Assembly: GCA_900553515.1 (NCBI GenBank)
Contig: USDN01000035.1
Span: forward strand, 1 to 27,149
Direction of reading: 5' to 3'
DNA length: 27,149 nt
Origin: an uncultured Blautia sp.
Lineage (GTDB): Bacteria; Bacillota; Clostridia; Lachnospirales; Lachnospiraceae
The notes beneath the pieces were generated by a model. The model made no database searches and was not told where the DNA came from. It saw nothing but the letters and a program-made list of their open reading frames with translations. Shown here piece by piece: positions 16,275 through 24,430 of this stretch (the stretch's first letter is position 1; each line of letters opens with the position of its first letter). The translations under genes and the position numbers were made by a program.

Positions 16275-16799
16275 CTACTCTAAATCAATCCAGTATCTTT
16301 GCTCTGTCTTACCATTTTCTGTTTGTTCATTTTCTAAGATTCCGCCGTTTTTTATGATGGATTTTGCAGAACCAATATTATCTTTATCACATACCATTAA
16401 GACTTTTTTGATTCCCATTTTTTTACATTCCTCTAAAGCAAGCCCGATCATTTGCACAGCATATCCTTTTCTTCTTTCAGACGGTCTGATTCCATCTCCG
16501 ATATGACCGCCATGTAATAAAAGATGTTCATTCAGATAATGCCTGATATTTACCGCGCCTACAAGGATATTTCGTTCCTCATCCAAGCAGAAAAATGTAG
16601 AGTCGGGAACCATACCGTCTTTCGGTTCCCTTGTTTCCAAATTGTTCAAATAGTAATCAAAGTCATCATAATTGTTTTTGAAAATAATCCCTGGTGAACG
16701 GTTCACATCATGCGTATCGTTATATTCCTTCCATTCTTTGAGCATATCAATGATCTGCTCTTTGTATTCGTAACTTCCTTTTATTAATTTCATCGACAT
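16275..16799 (-). CDS. GNAT family N-acetyltransferase
   Basis: About 174 residues with the GNAT acetyl-CoA loop IRPSERRKGYAVQMIGLAL (motif A) and a C-terminal VCDKDNIGSAKSIIKNGG strand-helix typical of members that act on small molecules or protein N-termini. The DSTFFCLDEERNILVGAVNIRH block is the preceding beta strand pair. I start at the ATG at 16799, which has AAGGA 10 bases upstream; the GTG at 16808 is too close to that box. The substrate cannot be deduced. It lies between another GNAT gene and an MFS transporter, a pairing often seen in resistance or detoxification units. Confidence 0.87.
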   Translation of the reverse strand: MSMKLIKGSYEYKEQIIDMLKEWKEYNDTHDVNRSPGIIFKNNYDDFDYYLNNLETREPKDGMVPDSTFFCLDEERNILVGAVNIRHYLNEHLLLHGGHIGDGIRPSERRKGYAVQMIGLALEECKKMGIKKVLMVCDKDNIGSAKSIIKNGGILENEQTENGKTEQRYWIDLE

Positions 16800-16813
16800 T
16801 AAAATCACTTCCT

Positions 16814-17347
16814 TTACTTTAAGTCCATAGCTTTTCCCATTTCAATTCTGATTTCATTACGCTCCGGGTCTGAATTTGAGTAAGCAAACAAGTCAAACCC
16901 TATGATTCTAAATCCATGTTTTTTATAAAAAGCAATGGCATTTTCATTACATGTCTGTGTTTCCAGAACAGTCATTCTCGCATTGCTTTTTGAAGCTTCT
17001 TCAAAAATTGCTTCCATTAATAAAGAACCGATACCATTGTTTCGGTTTGAACTATTGAAAACACAAATATTACTGATTCTATACCGATTATTCCATTTTT
17101 CTAATGTACCTTCCACATATCCTAACAGCTGTCCATCTTCAAATGCACCAAATCCAACAGGATTTTCTAACCATTCATTAAAAAACATATCGCTGAATGA
17201 CATTTCCTTTGGTTTAGAGAAAAGCTTATAAGATATACAAAATCCCTCTGATGTTGATTGAATATCAAAATATCCTTTTGTTTGATATTTAACTGTAAAA
17301 TTTTTTCCCGAATACACTTCTCTGTTCAACTCTTTGATTTCTACCAT
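16814..17347 (-). CDS. GNAT family N-acetyltransferase (RimI-like)
   Basis: About 177 residues. The acetyl-CoA binding motif is visible as ICVFNSSNRNNGIGSLLMEAIFEEA, and motif B as ETQTCNENAIAFYKKHGFRIIGFD. These are the hallmarks of RimI-like and streptothricin acetyltransferase-like GNATs (the SAT family shares a similar overall plan), but substrate is unproven. The preferred start is the ATG at 17347, preceded by a weak AGGG; a TTG at 17371 would add eight non-family residues. It is the first gene of the three-gene GNAT-GNAT-MFS unit; a possible promoter TTGCTG-17-TATATA lies about 110-150 bases upstream. Confidence 0.85.
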   Translation of the reverse strand: MVEIKELNREVYSGKNFTVKYQTKGYFDIQSTSEGFCISYKLFSKPKEMSFSDMFFNEWLENPVGFGAFEDGQLLGYVEGTLEKWNNRYRISNICVFNSSNRNNGIGSLLMEAIFEEASKSNARMTVLETQTCNENAIAFYKKHGFRIIGFDLFAYSNSDPERNEIRIEMGKAMDLK

Positions 17348-17702
17348 ATAATTGTGACACCCTATTTGCAATTACAAAATCTATAAGCATATTTCTTCTT
17401 GCAGCTAAAACATTTTTATCATTTGCCAACGCTTTATGAATTGAATGTGCTGCCTTTATAAAAATTATCTTTTATATAATAGCAGAACTTCATAACAGCA
17501 ATGTAAAAAGATAAATAAAGTAAAAAAACAGCAGGATATCTTTATATTAAAAAAATCCTGCTGTTTCTGAAATCATTTTTATCAGCGAAAAAACAACATG
17601 CCGCTGTCTTGAGTTACTGTATCCTTCCTTCTTCCACTTCTGCCGTACTCATAAAGCCGGGGGTGTGTGCAGAGAGGGGCGGGCATTGGAGAAGGATGAG
17701 AG
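17348..17702. other. Intergenic interval (355 bases)
   Basis: No gene is supported here. It holds the probable promoter region of the GNAT gene on the left (minus-strand TTGCTG with TATATA at about 17476-17504), the terminator of the HDCR operon at 17526-17566, and a GC-richer unassigned stretch at 17580-17702 after the hydA stop. Confidence 0.6.
17526..17566 (-). terminator. Terminator of the fdhF-hycB-hycB-hydA operon
   Basis: AAACAGCAGGAT (17526-17537) and ATCCTGCTGTTT (17555-17566) form a perfect 12-bp stem with a 17-base loop. In the minus direction the second arm runs into a T-run (TGTTTTTTTA), the form of an intrinsic terminator, about 135 bases after the hydA stop. Confidence 0.8.
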
Positions 17703-19082
17703 TCAGGTGGATTTGTGGCGTGAGATTGCCCAATATTTTGTATGCAGCAGATGATGTGCTATATGACTGTTTGGTTCCTCCAGAAACTCCTCATAGATCT
17801 TTTTGATCGCAGGATTTTCATGGGATTTCCGATAGGTAAGCTCACGGTCATGGGCAAAGGTTGCAGCTCTTCTGTTGGCATAGGCTGCCTCTCTGTCTGT
17901 ATCCATAAGAAGCTTCGGCTGACCGCCTCCGCTGACACATCCCTCCGGACAGGTCATCACTTCGATGAAATGAAGATCCAGAGTTCCATTCTTTACTGCC
18001 TCCAGAACCGGGATCACATTTTTCAGTCCGGTTACAACTCCAACCTTCAGATCCAGATCGCCTACTTTTATCACAGAGGTACGGAATCCCTCTGTTCCAC
18101 GAACAGCTGTTACCTCAAGATCCGGAATCGGCTGTCCGGTCACAAGCTCATAACCGGTACGAATGGCCGCTTCCATAACGCCGCCGGTAACGCCAAAGAT
18201 TGTTCCGGCGCCGGTATACAGTCCCAGAGGCTGGTCAAATTCCTGATCCTCAAGAGTATCCCAGTCAATTCCCATGTCTTTAATAAGCCATGCCAGATCT
18301 CTGGTGGTAATGGCAACGTCTACATCACGGAAGCCGCTGTCCTTCATTTCCGGACGCTCGCTCTCAAATTCCTTGCAGGTACAGGGCATTACAGACACGC
18401 TGTAAATATCCTTTCCTTCTTTGCCTTCCAGCTGTGCCCCGTATGTTTTGAAAATGGCTCCGCCGATCTGCTGCGGGCTTTTTGCCGAGGACAGATGATC
18501 GGCAAGCTCCGGATAGTTATTCTCAAGGAATTTTACCCATGCCGGACAGCAGGAGGTAAACATTGGAAGAACGCCTCCTTCTGTTACACGCTTCACAAGC
18601 TCCGTTCCCTCTTCCATGATGGTCACATCTGCCGGGAAGTTGGTATCATACACCCGGTCAAATCCAAGAGCATGAAGAGCCGCGGATAATTTTCCGGGAG
18701 TCAGTGTTCCCAGATCTGCGCCAAACTCTTCTGCAATGGCAACCCGGACTGCCGGAGCGCACTGTACAATGGTAAATTTATTTTTATCTGCAAGAGCTTC
18801 TTTTACTTTATTCAGATTGCAGACCGCATACGCTGCAAAAAGAGGCTCCTGAACAGAATCCGGAATATTTCTTTCTTTTTTGACTCTGTCGTAGGCTTTT
18901 TTTCCATGGGTCAGAATGGATACATAAGATTTACATTTCTGCACGCACTGTCCGCACATCACGCATCTGTCTGTATCAATAGTCTGAGGCTGTCCCTGTT
19001 CGCCTACAATGGCATAGGCAGGACAGACTTCTGCACATTCACGGCAGCCGGTACAGAGATTCTGATCAATTGCTACTATCAT
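17703..19082 (-). CDS. hydA: [FeFe]-hydrogenase subunit (HydA2-type) of an HDCR/formate-hydrogen complex
   Basis: 459 residues. Two [4Fe-4S] ferredoxin motifs at the N-terminus (CTGCRECAEVCP at 10-21, CVMCGQCVQKC at 40-50) feed an H-cluster domain. All three H-cluster signatures are present: TSCCPAW (176-182), MPCTCKEFE (232-240) and EVMTCPEGCVSGGGQP (374-389). VTGGVMEAA is also conserved. It lacks the extra N-terminal NuoG-like and [2Fe-2S] domains of long bifurcating hydrogenases, matching the short HydA2-like subunit of the hydrogen-dependent CO2 reductase of Acetobacterium woodii. It is the last gene of an operon with a selenocysteine formate dehydrogenase and two HycB-like ferredoxins, so it probably exchanges electrons between H2/H+ and CO2/formate. 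GGGAGG lies before the ATG. HydEFG maturases are not in this window. Confidence 0.93.
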   Translation of the reverse strand: MIVAIDQNLCTGCRECAEVCPAYAIVGEQGQPQTIDTDRCVMCGQCVQKCKSYVSILTHGKKAYDRVKKERNIPDSVQEPLFAAYAVCNLNKVKEALADKNKFTIVQCAPAVRVAIAEEFGADLGTLTPGKLSAALHALGFDRVYDTNFPADVTIMEEGTELVKRVTEGGVLPMFTSCCPAWVKFLENNYPELADHLSSAKSPQQIGGAIFKTYGAQLEGKEGKDIYSVSVMPCTCKEFESERPEMKDSGFRDVDVAITTRDLAWLIKDMGIDWDTLEDQEFDQPLGLYTGAGTIFGVTGGVMEAAIRTGYELVTGQPIPDLEVTAVRGTEGFRTSVIKVGDLDLKVGVVTGLKNVIPVLEAVKNGTLDLHFIEVMTCPEGCVSGGGQPKLLMDTDREAAYANRRAATFAHDRELTYRKSHENPAIKKIYEEFLEEPNSHIAHHLLHTKYWAISRHKST

Positions 19083-19097
19083 GAATTTTGTCCTCCC

Positions 19098-19661
19098 TTA
19101 TCTCCAGTCTTTTGTCAGAAGCAGCGACTCTGCTGCCCTGATATTTTTTTCTTCCCGTTCCGCTTCCGGATCCACCAGTCTGAGTGCCTGATGAGGACAG
19201 ACTCTTACGCAGGCAGGGCCGCCTTCGATCCCTGCACAGAGATCACATTTGGATGCAAAGACTTTTGGCTCCTCAGACATTGACTGAGCCACCAGACGTC
19301 CGTCCTTCGCATAAGGAAGAAGCGCAATCGCTCCAAAAGGACATGCCTGCATACAGTCTTTACAGCCGATGCATTTTTCTGCATCTACGATCACCTGATG
19401 GTCAATCCGGCTGATTGCTCCCTTGCTGCACGCGTTCAGACATGGCGCATCTTCACAGTGCTTACACTGGATCGGCATACATCCCTGATCAAATCTGGTC
19501 AGGAACAGTCTTGGGGTTACGGGAACCGTAACGGTTCCCACTGTATTTCCAACATGATTGCTTTTGCGGTTATGGACGGTGAAGCAAGCCACCTCACAGG
19601 CTTTGCAGCCAGTACATTTGGTACTGTCTCCCACCACAAAAGACCCGATTTCTTTTTTCAT
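19098..19661 (-). CDS. hycB: HycB-like four-cluster ferredoxin subunit (second copy)
   Basis: 187 residues with four [4Fe-4S] motifs: CTGCKACEVACF, CKHCEDAPCLNACS, CIGCKDCMQACP and CDLCAGIEGGPACVRVCP. This is the HycB/HydN/DmsB-type electron-transfer architecture. It would wire FdhF to the hydrogenase. The open frame extends 56 codons upstream, but that is antisense-like Cys/Ser-rich sequence over the end of the first hycB. The ATG at 19661 has AGGAGG 10 bases before it and gives MKKEIGSFVVGDSTKCTGC. It sits between the first hycB and hydA with 14-15 base gaps. Confidence 0.93.
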   Translation of the reverse strand: MKKEIGSFVVGDSTKCTGCKACEVACFTVHNRKSNHVGNTVGTVTVPVTPRLFLTRFDQGCMPIQCKHCEDAPCLNACSKGAISRIDHQVIVDAEKCIGCKDCMQACPFGAIALLPYAKDGRLVAQSMSEEPKVFASKCDLCAGIEGGPACVRVCPHQALRLVDPEAEREEKNIRAAESLLLTKDWR

Positions 19662-19675
19662 TGATCTATGACCTC

Positions 19676-20215
19676 CTATTCCTGCGGATGCGTTTCCCGA
19701 TACGCATTTCTGGCAGCTTCCATACGTTTGCGTTCCATGGCATCTCCCAGATCCTCCTCTGTTACAAGAGTAAGAGCTTCTGTAGGACATACTCTTACAC
19801 AGGCAGGTCCTCCCGGAAGTCCGTAACAAAGGTCACATTTATTTGCCACTTTTTTCTCAGATCCGTCCGCCTGGAATTTTCCTGTCTGGACTGTCATATT
19901 AATAGCGCCGAACGGACATGCATCCATACAGGATTTACATCCCATACATTTATCTGTATCAATGACAATACAATGGTCCTTCTGAGAAATTGCGCCCACC
20001 GGGCAAACTGCCATACATGCCGGATTTTCGCAGTGCTTGCACTGCACCGGGACGCTTAAACGTGCTGTTTTTACCATATGGAGTTTCGGATTAAAGCTAT
20101 AGGAATCCGGATCCACCTCAAAGATATGCTTTCCCTCATGGGCTACTACGCATCCGATCATACAGGTGCGGCATCCGATACAAAGGTCAGGGTTCCCTTT
20201 TACAAAGTAATTCAT
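19676..20215 (-). CDS. hycB: HycB-like four-cluster ferredoxin subunit (first copy)
   Basis: 179 residues with four [4Fe-4S] motifs: CIGCRTCMIGCV, CKHCENPACMAVCP, CMGCKSCMDACP and CDLCYGLPGGPACVRVCP. Similar in plan to the next gene but clearly diverged, so the pair probably occupies different positions in the electron wire, as HycB subunits do in HDCR. The ATG at 20215 overlaps the fdhF stop (ATGA), indicating translational coupling and likely equal synthesis. AAAGGGGG lies before the start. Confidence 0.93.
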   Translation of the reverse strand: MNYFVKGNPDLCIGCRTCMIGCVVAHEGKHIFEVDPDSYSFNPKLHMVKTARLSVPVQCKHCENPACMAVCPVGAISQKDHCIVIDTDKCMGCKSCMDACPFGAINMTVQTGKFQADGSEKKVANKCDLCYGLPGGPACVRVCPTEALTLVTEEDLGDAMERKRMEAARNAYRETHPQE

Positions 20216-22401
20216 GATTCTGCCCCCTTTCCTGTATCAATCCCCATCTGGGCGCGGATATCATCATACAATTCCATCACATGGCGCTCTGCCCATTCCT
20301 GATCCTGGATCTTTTCTACACGGCAGGCACAGTATTTGTACTCCGGAGTGTTGCTGACAGGATCCAGCTTGGCTGTTGTAAGCTCATTGCAGGCTCCGAT
20401 CCACCACTGATAGGTCATATAGGTTGCGCCGGGTTTTACACGGTCTGTAGGAAGGCATCTGGTAATACAGTAACCTCTCTTGGAAAGTATCTTAACCAGC
20501 TCTCCTTTTTTCAGGTTCATCTTCTCGCAGTCCTGGGTATTCATCTGTACCCAGCCCGGCTCGTCCTCCAGATTGCGAAGGGTACGGCAGTTTCCGGTCA
20601 TCGTACGGACAGAATAATGTCCTACCTCACGGACAGTGGAAAGTGTCATCGGATACTGGTCATTTTCCAGTTCCACCGGCGGATGCCAGTCTGTACCATA
20701 GAACAATGCCTTGTGATCCTTTGTGGCAAAGATTCCATCCTTATGAAGATACGGGGTTCCTTTGTCTTCCATGGATTTGTCGCGGCAGGGCCACTGAATA
20801 CCGCCGTATTTCTCAATTTTTTCGTAGGTAGCTCCGGTAAAGCTCGGACAGAGATCGATCATTTCATTCCAGATCTCCTCTGTATTTTTGTAATTCATAG
20901 GATAACCCATAGCTGTAGAGATATCTGCAATGATCTGCCAATCCGGACGCATATCGCCTTCCGGTTCGATCAGCTTGCGGACTCTCTGGAAGCCACGGTC
21001 TGCACAGGTATAAATACCTTCGTTCTCTCCCCACGCAGTAGCGGGAAGGATCACGTCTGCATAAAGACCTGTCTTGTTCATATAGATATCCTGCATAACA
21101 ACAAAATCACATTTATCAAGAGCCTCTCTGACCTCTGCCAGATCAGGATCTGACTGCGCCGGATCTTCTCCGAATATGTAGTATGCATGGATCCGTTTCT
21201 TTTCATCTTTTTCGTGAAGGATACGCTCCGGCACATGAGTGATCGGGCAGCCCACCTTATCGGACAGCGGCACACCCCATGCCTTTTCAAATTTTTCACG
21301 AATCTCCGGTACCGTTACATTCTGATAACCCGGATAAGAGTTTGGAAGAGCGCCCATATCGCAGGCTCCCTGTACATTGTTCTGTCCACGTACCGGACCG
21401 ATACCCATGGACGGACCGCCAAAGTTTCCGGTCATCAGCGCAAGGTTGGCAAGTCCTTTGACTACATCCACTGCCTGGGTAAACTGACATACGCCCATGC
21501 CATAAAGGATCATGGCAGGTTTGGTAGTGGCATACATTCTTGCCGCCCTGCGTATTTCATCTGCCGGAATGTGAGTGATCGGTTCTGCATATTCCGGTGT
21601 GTATTTTTCGATCACTTTCAGGAATTCATCAAATCCCTTTGTGTGTTCTTCAATAAATCTGGTATCTGCCAGCCCCTCATTCCAGATCACATTTGCCATT
21701 GCATTTACCAGGGCAAGGTTGGAACCTCCCTTAAGCTGCAGATGGATATCGGAAATACGCGCGGTTTCTGTCACACGTGGATCTGCACAGATGATCTTCA
21801 TTCCCTTCTGTCTGCCGCGGACAATACGTCTTGCAACGATCGGATGGGAATCTGCTCCGTTATAACCGAAGCAAAGTAAACAGCCTGCATCCTCGATCTC
21901 CGGGATGCCCATTGACATTGCGCCTGAACCTAAAGAATACAGTAGACCCGCTACCGAAGGCGCATGTCATATTCGCGCGCAGTGATCGACATTATTGGTA
22001 CCGATGCACGCGCGCATAAATTTCTGCATAAGATAATTGGCCTCGTTGCCTGCGCCTCTGGCAGAGCCTGTTCCCATAATGGAATCCGGACCGAATTTCT
22101 CCTTAATCTCTCCCAGACGTTTCGCTACATAGGAGATTGCCTCCTCCCATGAAACCTCTACGAGAGGTGATTTCTTTCCGCCTTTACGGATCATCGGCTT
22201 ACGAAGACGTTTCGTAAGAATCTGGGGATCATTCAGATAATCCCAGCCATAATGACCTTTCAGACAGAGGGTTCCCGCATTTGTCCTGCCGCCTGCAGGA
22301 ACTGCTTCCACAATCTTATTGGCTTCCGCATCGACTGTGAACATGATCTGACAGCCTGCTCCGCAATACGGACAAGTTGTCTGGACTTGTTTTAAAGCCA
22401 T
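20212..22401 (-). CDS. fdhF: Selenocysteine-containing formate dehydrogenase H-type catalytic subunit
   Basis: One gene of 729 residues read through a TGA at 21967-21969 (codon 145, Sec). Around it the protein reads NNVDHCARI-U-HAPSVAGLLYS, the exact context of the catalytic Sec140 of E. coli FdhF. The N-terminal [4Fe-4S] ligands are C10, C13, C17 (CPYCGAGC) and C46, with K48 next to the cluster. Two molybdopterin (bis-MGD) domains and the C-terminal dinucleotide-binding domain (PMTLSTVREVGHYSVRTMTG, GACNELTTAKLDPVSNTPEYK) follow. It reversibly oxidises formate to CO2. The ATG at 22401 has GGAGG 8 bases upstream; the frame's 20 extra upstream codons are not family-like. It heads the operon fdhF-hycB-hycB-hydA and depends on the sel, mob/moeA and fdhD genes around it. 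Confidence 0.96.
21940..21956 (-). promoter_or_regulatory. SECIS hairpin of fdhF
   Basis: CGGTAG and CTACTG pair over 6 bp (one G-U) around a CGGGT loop, 11-27 bases after the UGA. The placement and the GGTC-like apical sequence parallel the E. coli fdhF SECIS, in which a GGUC loop sits about 20 bases after the UGA. Confidence 0.75.
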
Positions 22402-22474
22402 ACCTGTTCCCTCCTGACTTGAAATATTAATAATTAACTTCCTGTGTGTTTTTTTGAGCAAAATTCTCGTTTAT

Positions 22475-22503
22475 ATTTTAACATTGTTATCCTTGTTTTA
22501 CAA
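22475..22503 (-). promoter_or_regulatory. Promoter of the fdhF (HDCR) operon
   Basis: On the minus strand TTGTAA (22498-22503), a 17-base spacer and TAAAAT (22475-22480), about 75 bases before the fdhF start codon. The -35 lies inside the dyad CTTGT-TTT-ACAAG at 22492-22504, a possible operator. Confidence 0.6.
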
Positions 22504-22523
22504 GAATTCCATGATATAAAATT

Positions 22524-22557
22524 AGGGAAAATGCCGAAAATATTTCAGATTTTCCCT
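22524..22557 (-). terminator. Probable terminator after mobB
   Basis: AGGGAAAAT (22524-22532) and ATTTTCCCT (22549-22557) form a perfect 9-bp stem, 7 bases after the mobB stop. It is followed on the minus strand by AATTTTATAT. It separates the mob/moe genes from the fdhF promoter. Confidence 0.6.
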
Positions 22558-22563
22558 GTTCTT

Positions 22564-23076
22564 TCATTTGTTTGTACTAACTTCTATCAGAATGTCTGCT
22601 GCTTTTTTAATTTCATCCAGATTTAAAACCGGAGTTTCCGGAAGCCTCAGTCCGGTATCTGTAACAATCGCCAGAAGGGTTCCGGGATCACAGACACTTC
22701 TATAGGAAATTCCCTGTCGTACCAGCTCAAATTTTGGAAAAGAGGAAGACTTCATCCCTTCCAACAGAATAAAATCCGCTTCCGGAAAAAATTCCATCAG
22801 ATTTTTCACATCTACATCCGGCTGTTTTTTTACCATCTGCCACTGTCCTTTGGAAAAAATACAGGTTCCATACGCCCCTGCCTGCTGCATCCGGTAAGTA
22901 TCTGTCCCTTCCCTGTCTGCCTGAAACTCATGACCGTCATGCTTGAGTACCGCCACACGATATCCTCTTTGTGTCAGTTCCTTTACCAGCTTTTCCAGAA
23001 AAGTGGTTTTGCCGGAATTTTTCACGCCGCTTACCGCCGCCACAAAAGGCTTCTCCGACTTTCTCACAGCATCCAT
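22564..23076 (-). CDS. mobB: Molybdopterin-guanine dinucleotide biosynthesis adapter MobB
   Basis: 170 residues. P-loop GVKNSGKTT at 17-25, LKHDGHEF and DREGTDTYRMQQAGA (switch-like block), and ADFILLEGMKSSSFPKFELVR are all family features. MobB is a GTP-binding partner that assists MobA in making the MGD cofactor used by FdhF. The start ATG at 23076 overlaps the last 13 bases of moeA, so coupling is likely. It is the last gene of the mobA-[cassette]-moeA-mobB run and is followed by a terminator hairpin. Confidence 0.92.
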   Translation of the reverse strand: MDAVRKSEKPFVAAVSGVKNSGKTTFLEKLVKELTQRGYRVAVLKHDGHEFQADREGTDTYRMQQAGAYGTCIFSKGQWQMVKKQPDVDVKNLMEFFPEADFILLEGMKSSSFPKFELVRQGISYRSVCDPGTLLAIVTDTGLRLPETPVLNLDEIKKAADILIEVSTNK

Positions 23077-24275
23077 ACCGCTACCTGCTCTCCGGCTTTT
23101 ATATTTTCCTTACCTGCCGGAATGTCCAGAAGACAGTTGCATCCCCGCAAAGTGCCAATCGCCCCTGACGAAAAGATCCCCTGAGGAAAGGAAACCTTTC
23201 CATCTTTATACACAGCTCTTACAAACCTCCGTACCCGGCATCTTTTTTCAAAATCCACCTCCATGATCCCCCTGCGCATTTCCATGGCAAATGCAGAATC
23301 TCCGGTCATGACCTCCAGCGCCGGACGCAGAAGAAGCTCAAGATTTGCCATTGCCCCGAAAGGATTGCCGGAAAGGGAAAGAATCAGGGTATTCCCATAT
23401 ACAGAAAAAATCGTAGGAGTTCCGGGCTGAAGGCGGATCCTCCAGAATATTTTTTCTGCCCCAAGGATTTCCAGGGCTCCATGAAGAATATCTTTTTTCC
23501 CTACAGAAACACCGCCGGTGGTAATAATAATGTCCGCGTCTTCTGCCGCTTTTTTCAGTTCCTCTGCCAGTCCCTCCTCACTGTCTGCACAGTGAGATAC
23601 CGACTTTGGAGGCACACCCAGTTCACAAAGGCGCGCGGAAACCATCATCCCGTTGGAATCATAGATCTTTCCCGGCTTCAAAGGGCTTCCCGGCTCACAA
23701 AGCTCGTCTCCGGTAGTCAGCACCCGTATCACCGGTTTCCGGTAAACCTCTGCCTCTGTGCGGCCGATACCGGAAAGGATCCCCTGCTCCGCAAAGGTGA
23801 TCCGGGAGCCTTTTTTCAGAAGAAGGCTGTCTTTTTTGTAATCCTCTCCCTGAAAGCAGTAATTATCCCATGGCTTCTGGCTTTTGTAGATTTCCACCAC
23901 ATCCTCGCCATAGTCCGTATCTTCCTGCTTAACCGCCGTATCCGTTCTCTGCGGAAAAGGAGCTCCTGTCATGATCCGATAGGCTTCTCCCGGCTTCGCC
24001 TGAAAGGATTGTCCGTCATCTCCGGCATAAATACAGCCTGCCACCTGAAGTCTGGCCGGATTTCCGCGGACAGCTCCCCGGATGTCTTCCGCCCGTACCG
24101 CATATCCGTCCACCGGAGAACGTGGAAAAGGCGGGTTATCCGTCCCGGCATAAACGTCCTCTGCAAGACAGAAGCCCCCTGCCTCTTTTACTGCCACTTT
24201 TTTTATTTCTGTGATCCTCTTTGCCCGCTTTTCGATTTCTTCCAGAGCATCCTCAAGCAAAATTCCCTCTCTCAT
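23064..24275 (-). CDS. moeA: Molybdopterin molybdotransferase MoeA
   Basis: 403 residues. Inserts molybdenum (or a related metal) into adenylylated molybdopterin. Family blocks are visible in order: NPPFPRSPVDGYAV (47-60), IMTGAPFP (101-108), VLTTGDEL (185-192), KIYDSNG (203-209), TTGGVSVGKKD (252-262) and LSGNPFGAMAN (301-311). A cysteine-poor C-terminal domain IV completes the length. AGAGG about 8 bases upstream supports the ATG. The start codon overlaps (ATGA) a TGA that closes a short duplicated mobA tail (24281-24316), which suggests moeA was once directly coupled to mobA. Confidence 0.94.
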   Translation of the reverse strand: MREGILLEDALEEIEKRAKRITEIKKVAVKEAGGFCLAEDVYAGTDNPPFPRSPVDGYAVRAEDIRGAVRGNPARLQVAGCIYAGDDGQSFQAKPGEAYRIMTGAPFPQRTDTAVKQEDTDYGEDVVEIYKSQKPWDNYCFQGEDYKKDSLLLKKGSRITFAEQGILSGIGRTEAEVYRKPVIRVLTTGDELCEPGSPLKPGKIYDSNGMMVSARLCELGVPPKSVSHCADSEEGLAEELKKAAEDADIIITTGGVSVGKKDILHGALEILGAEKIFWRIRLQPGTPTIFSVYGNTLILSLSGNPFGAMANLELLLRPALEVMTGDSAFAMEMRRGIMEVDFEKRCRVRRFVRAVYKDGKVSFPQGIFSSGAIGTLRGCNCLLDIPAGKENIKAGEQVAVWML

Positions 24276-24280
24276 CTCTC

Positions 24281-24316
24281 GTTCCTCTTTTCCATATGCG
24301 TTAAAAGTTCCCGGTA
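24281..24316. repeat. Direct repeat copy A: leftover mobA 3' tail before moeA
   Basis: 36 bases matching 25529-25564 at 33 positions. On the minus strand it reads YRELLTHMEKRNER then TGA, and the TGA overlaps the moeA ATG. It is therefore the tail of a mobA-like gene with no body in front of it. Confidence 0.85.
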
Positions 24317-24322
24317 CAGATT

Positions 24323-24430
24323 TTAATCATTTGTCTTCCAATCCAGTCTGATGTTAATCATTTGTGAAAAAATCGCTTCTTTTACCGTATCACTCAGATA
24401 TGCCGGATTCAGTTTCCTTTTTAGATATGC
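24323..24430 (-). pseudogene. Out-of-frame 3' remnant of the P-loop gene
   Basis: Directly after the P-loop gene stop, a different minus-strand frame stays open for 35 codons. It reads AYLKRKLNPAYLSDTVKEAI and continues to WKTND and a stop at 24323-24325. It has coding character but no start codon, and looks like the original C-terminus, disconnected by a frameshift or deletion near 24425. GGCATATCT occurs twice here 28 bases apart, and a 12-base repeat (TTAATCATTTGT at 24323 and 24354) lies at its end. Confidence 0.5.

Noticed and set aside
17350..17480. Open stretch without a start upstream of the first GNAT gene (AAHSIHKALANDKNVLAA...)
   Set aside because: It has no start codon or ribosome binding site, runs into the GNAT gene out of frame, and matches no family I recognise. 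It could be a remnant, but the evidence is too thin to annotate.
19662..19829. 56-codon upstream extension of the second hycB
   Set aside because: Cys/Ser/Gly-rich out-of-frame reading of the preceding hycB gene; a strong AGGAGG precedes the ATG at 19661.
21967..21969. Apparent stop splitting fdhF into two reading frames
   Set aside because: It is the selenocysteine UGA: context CARI-U-HAPSVAGL matches FdhF, a SECIS hairpin follows, and the full Sec machinery is in the window. Not a pseudogene.
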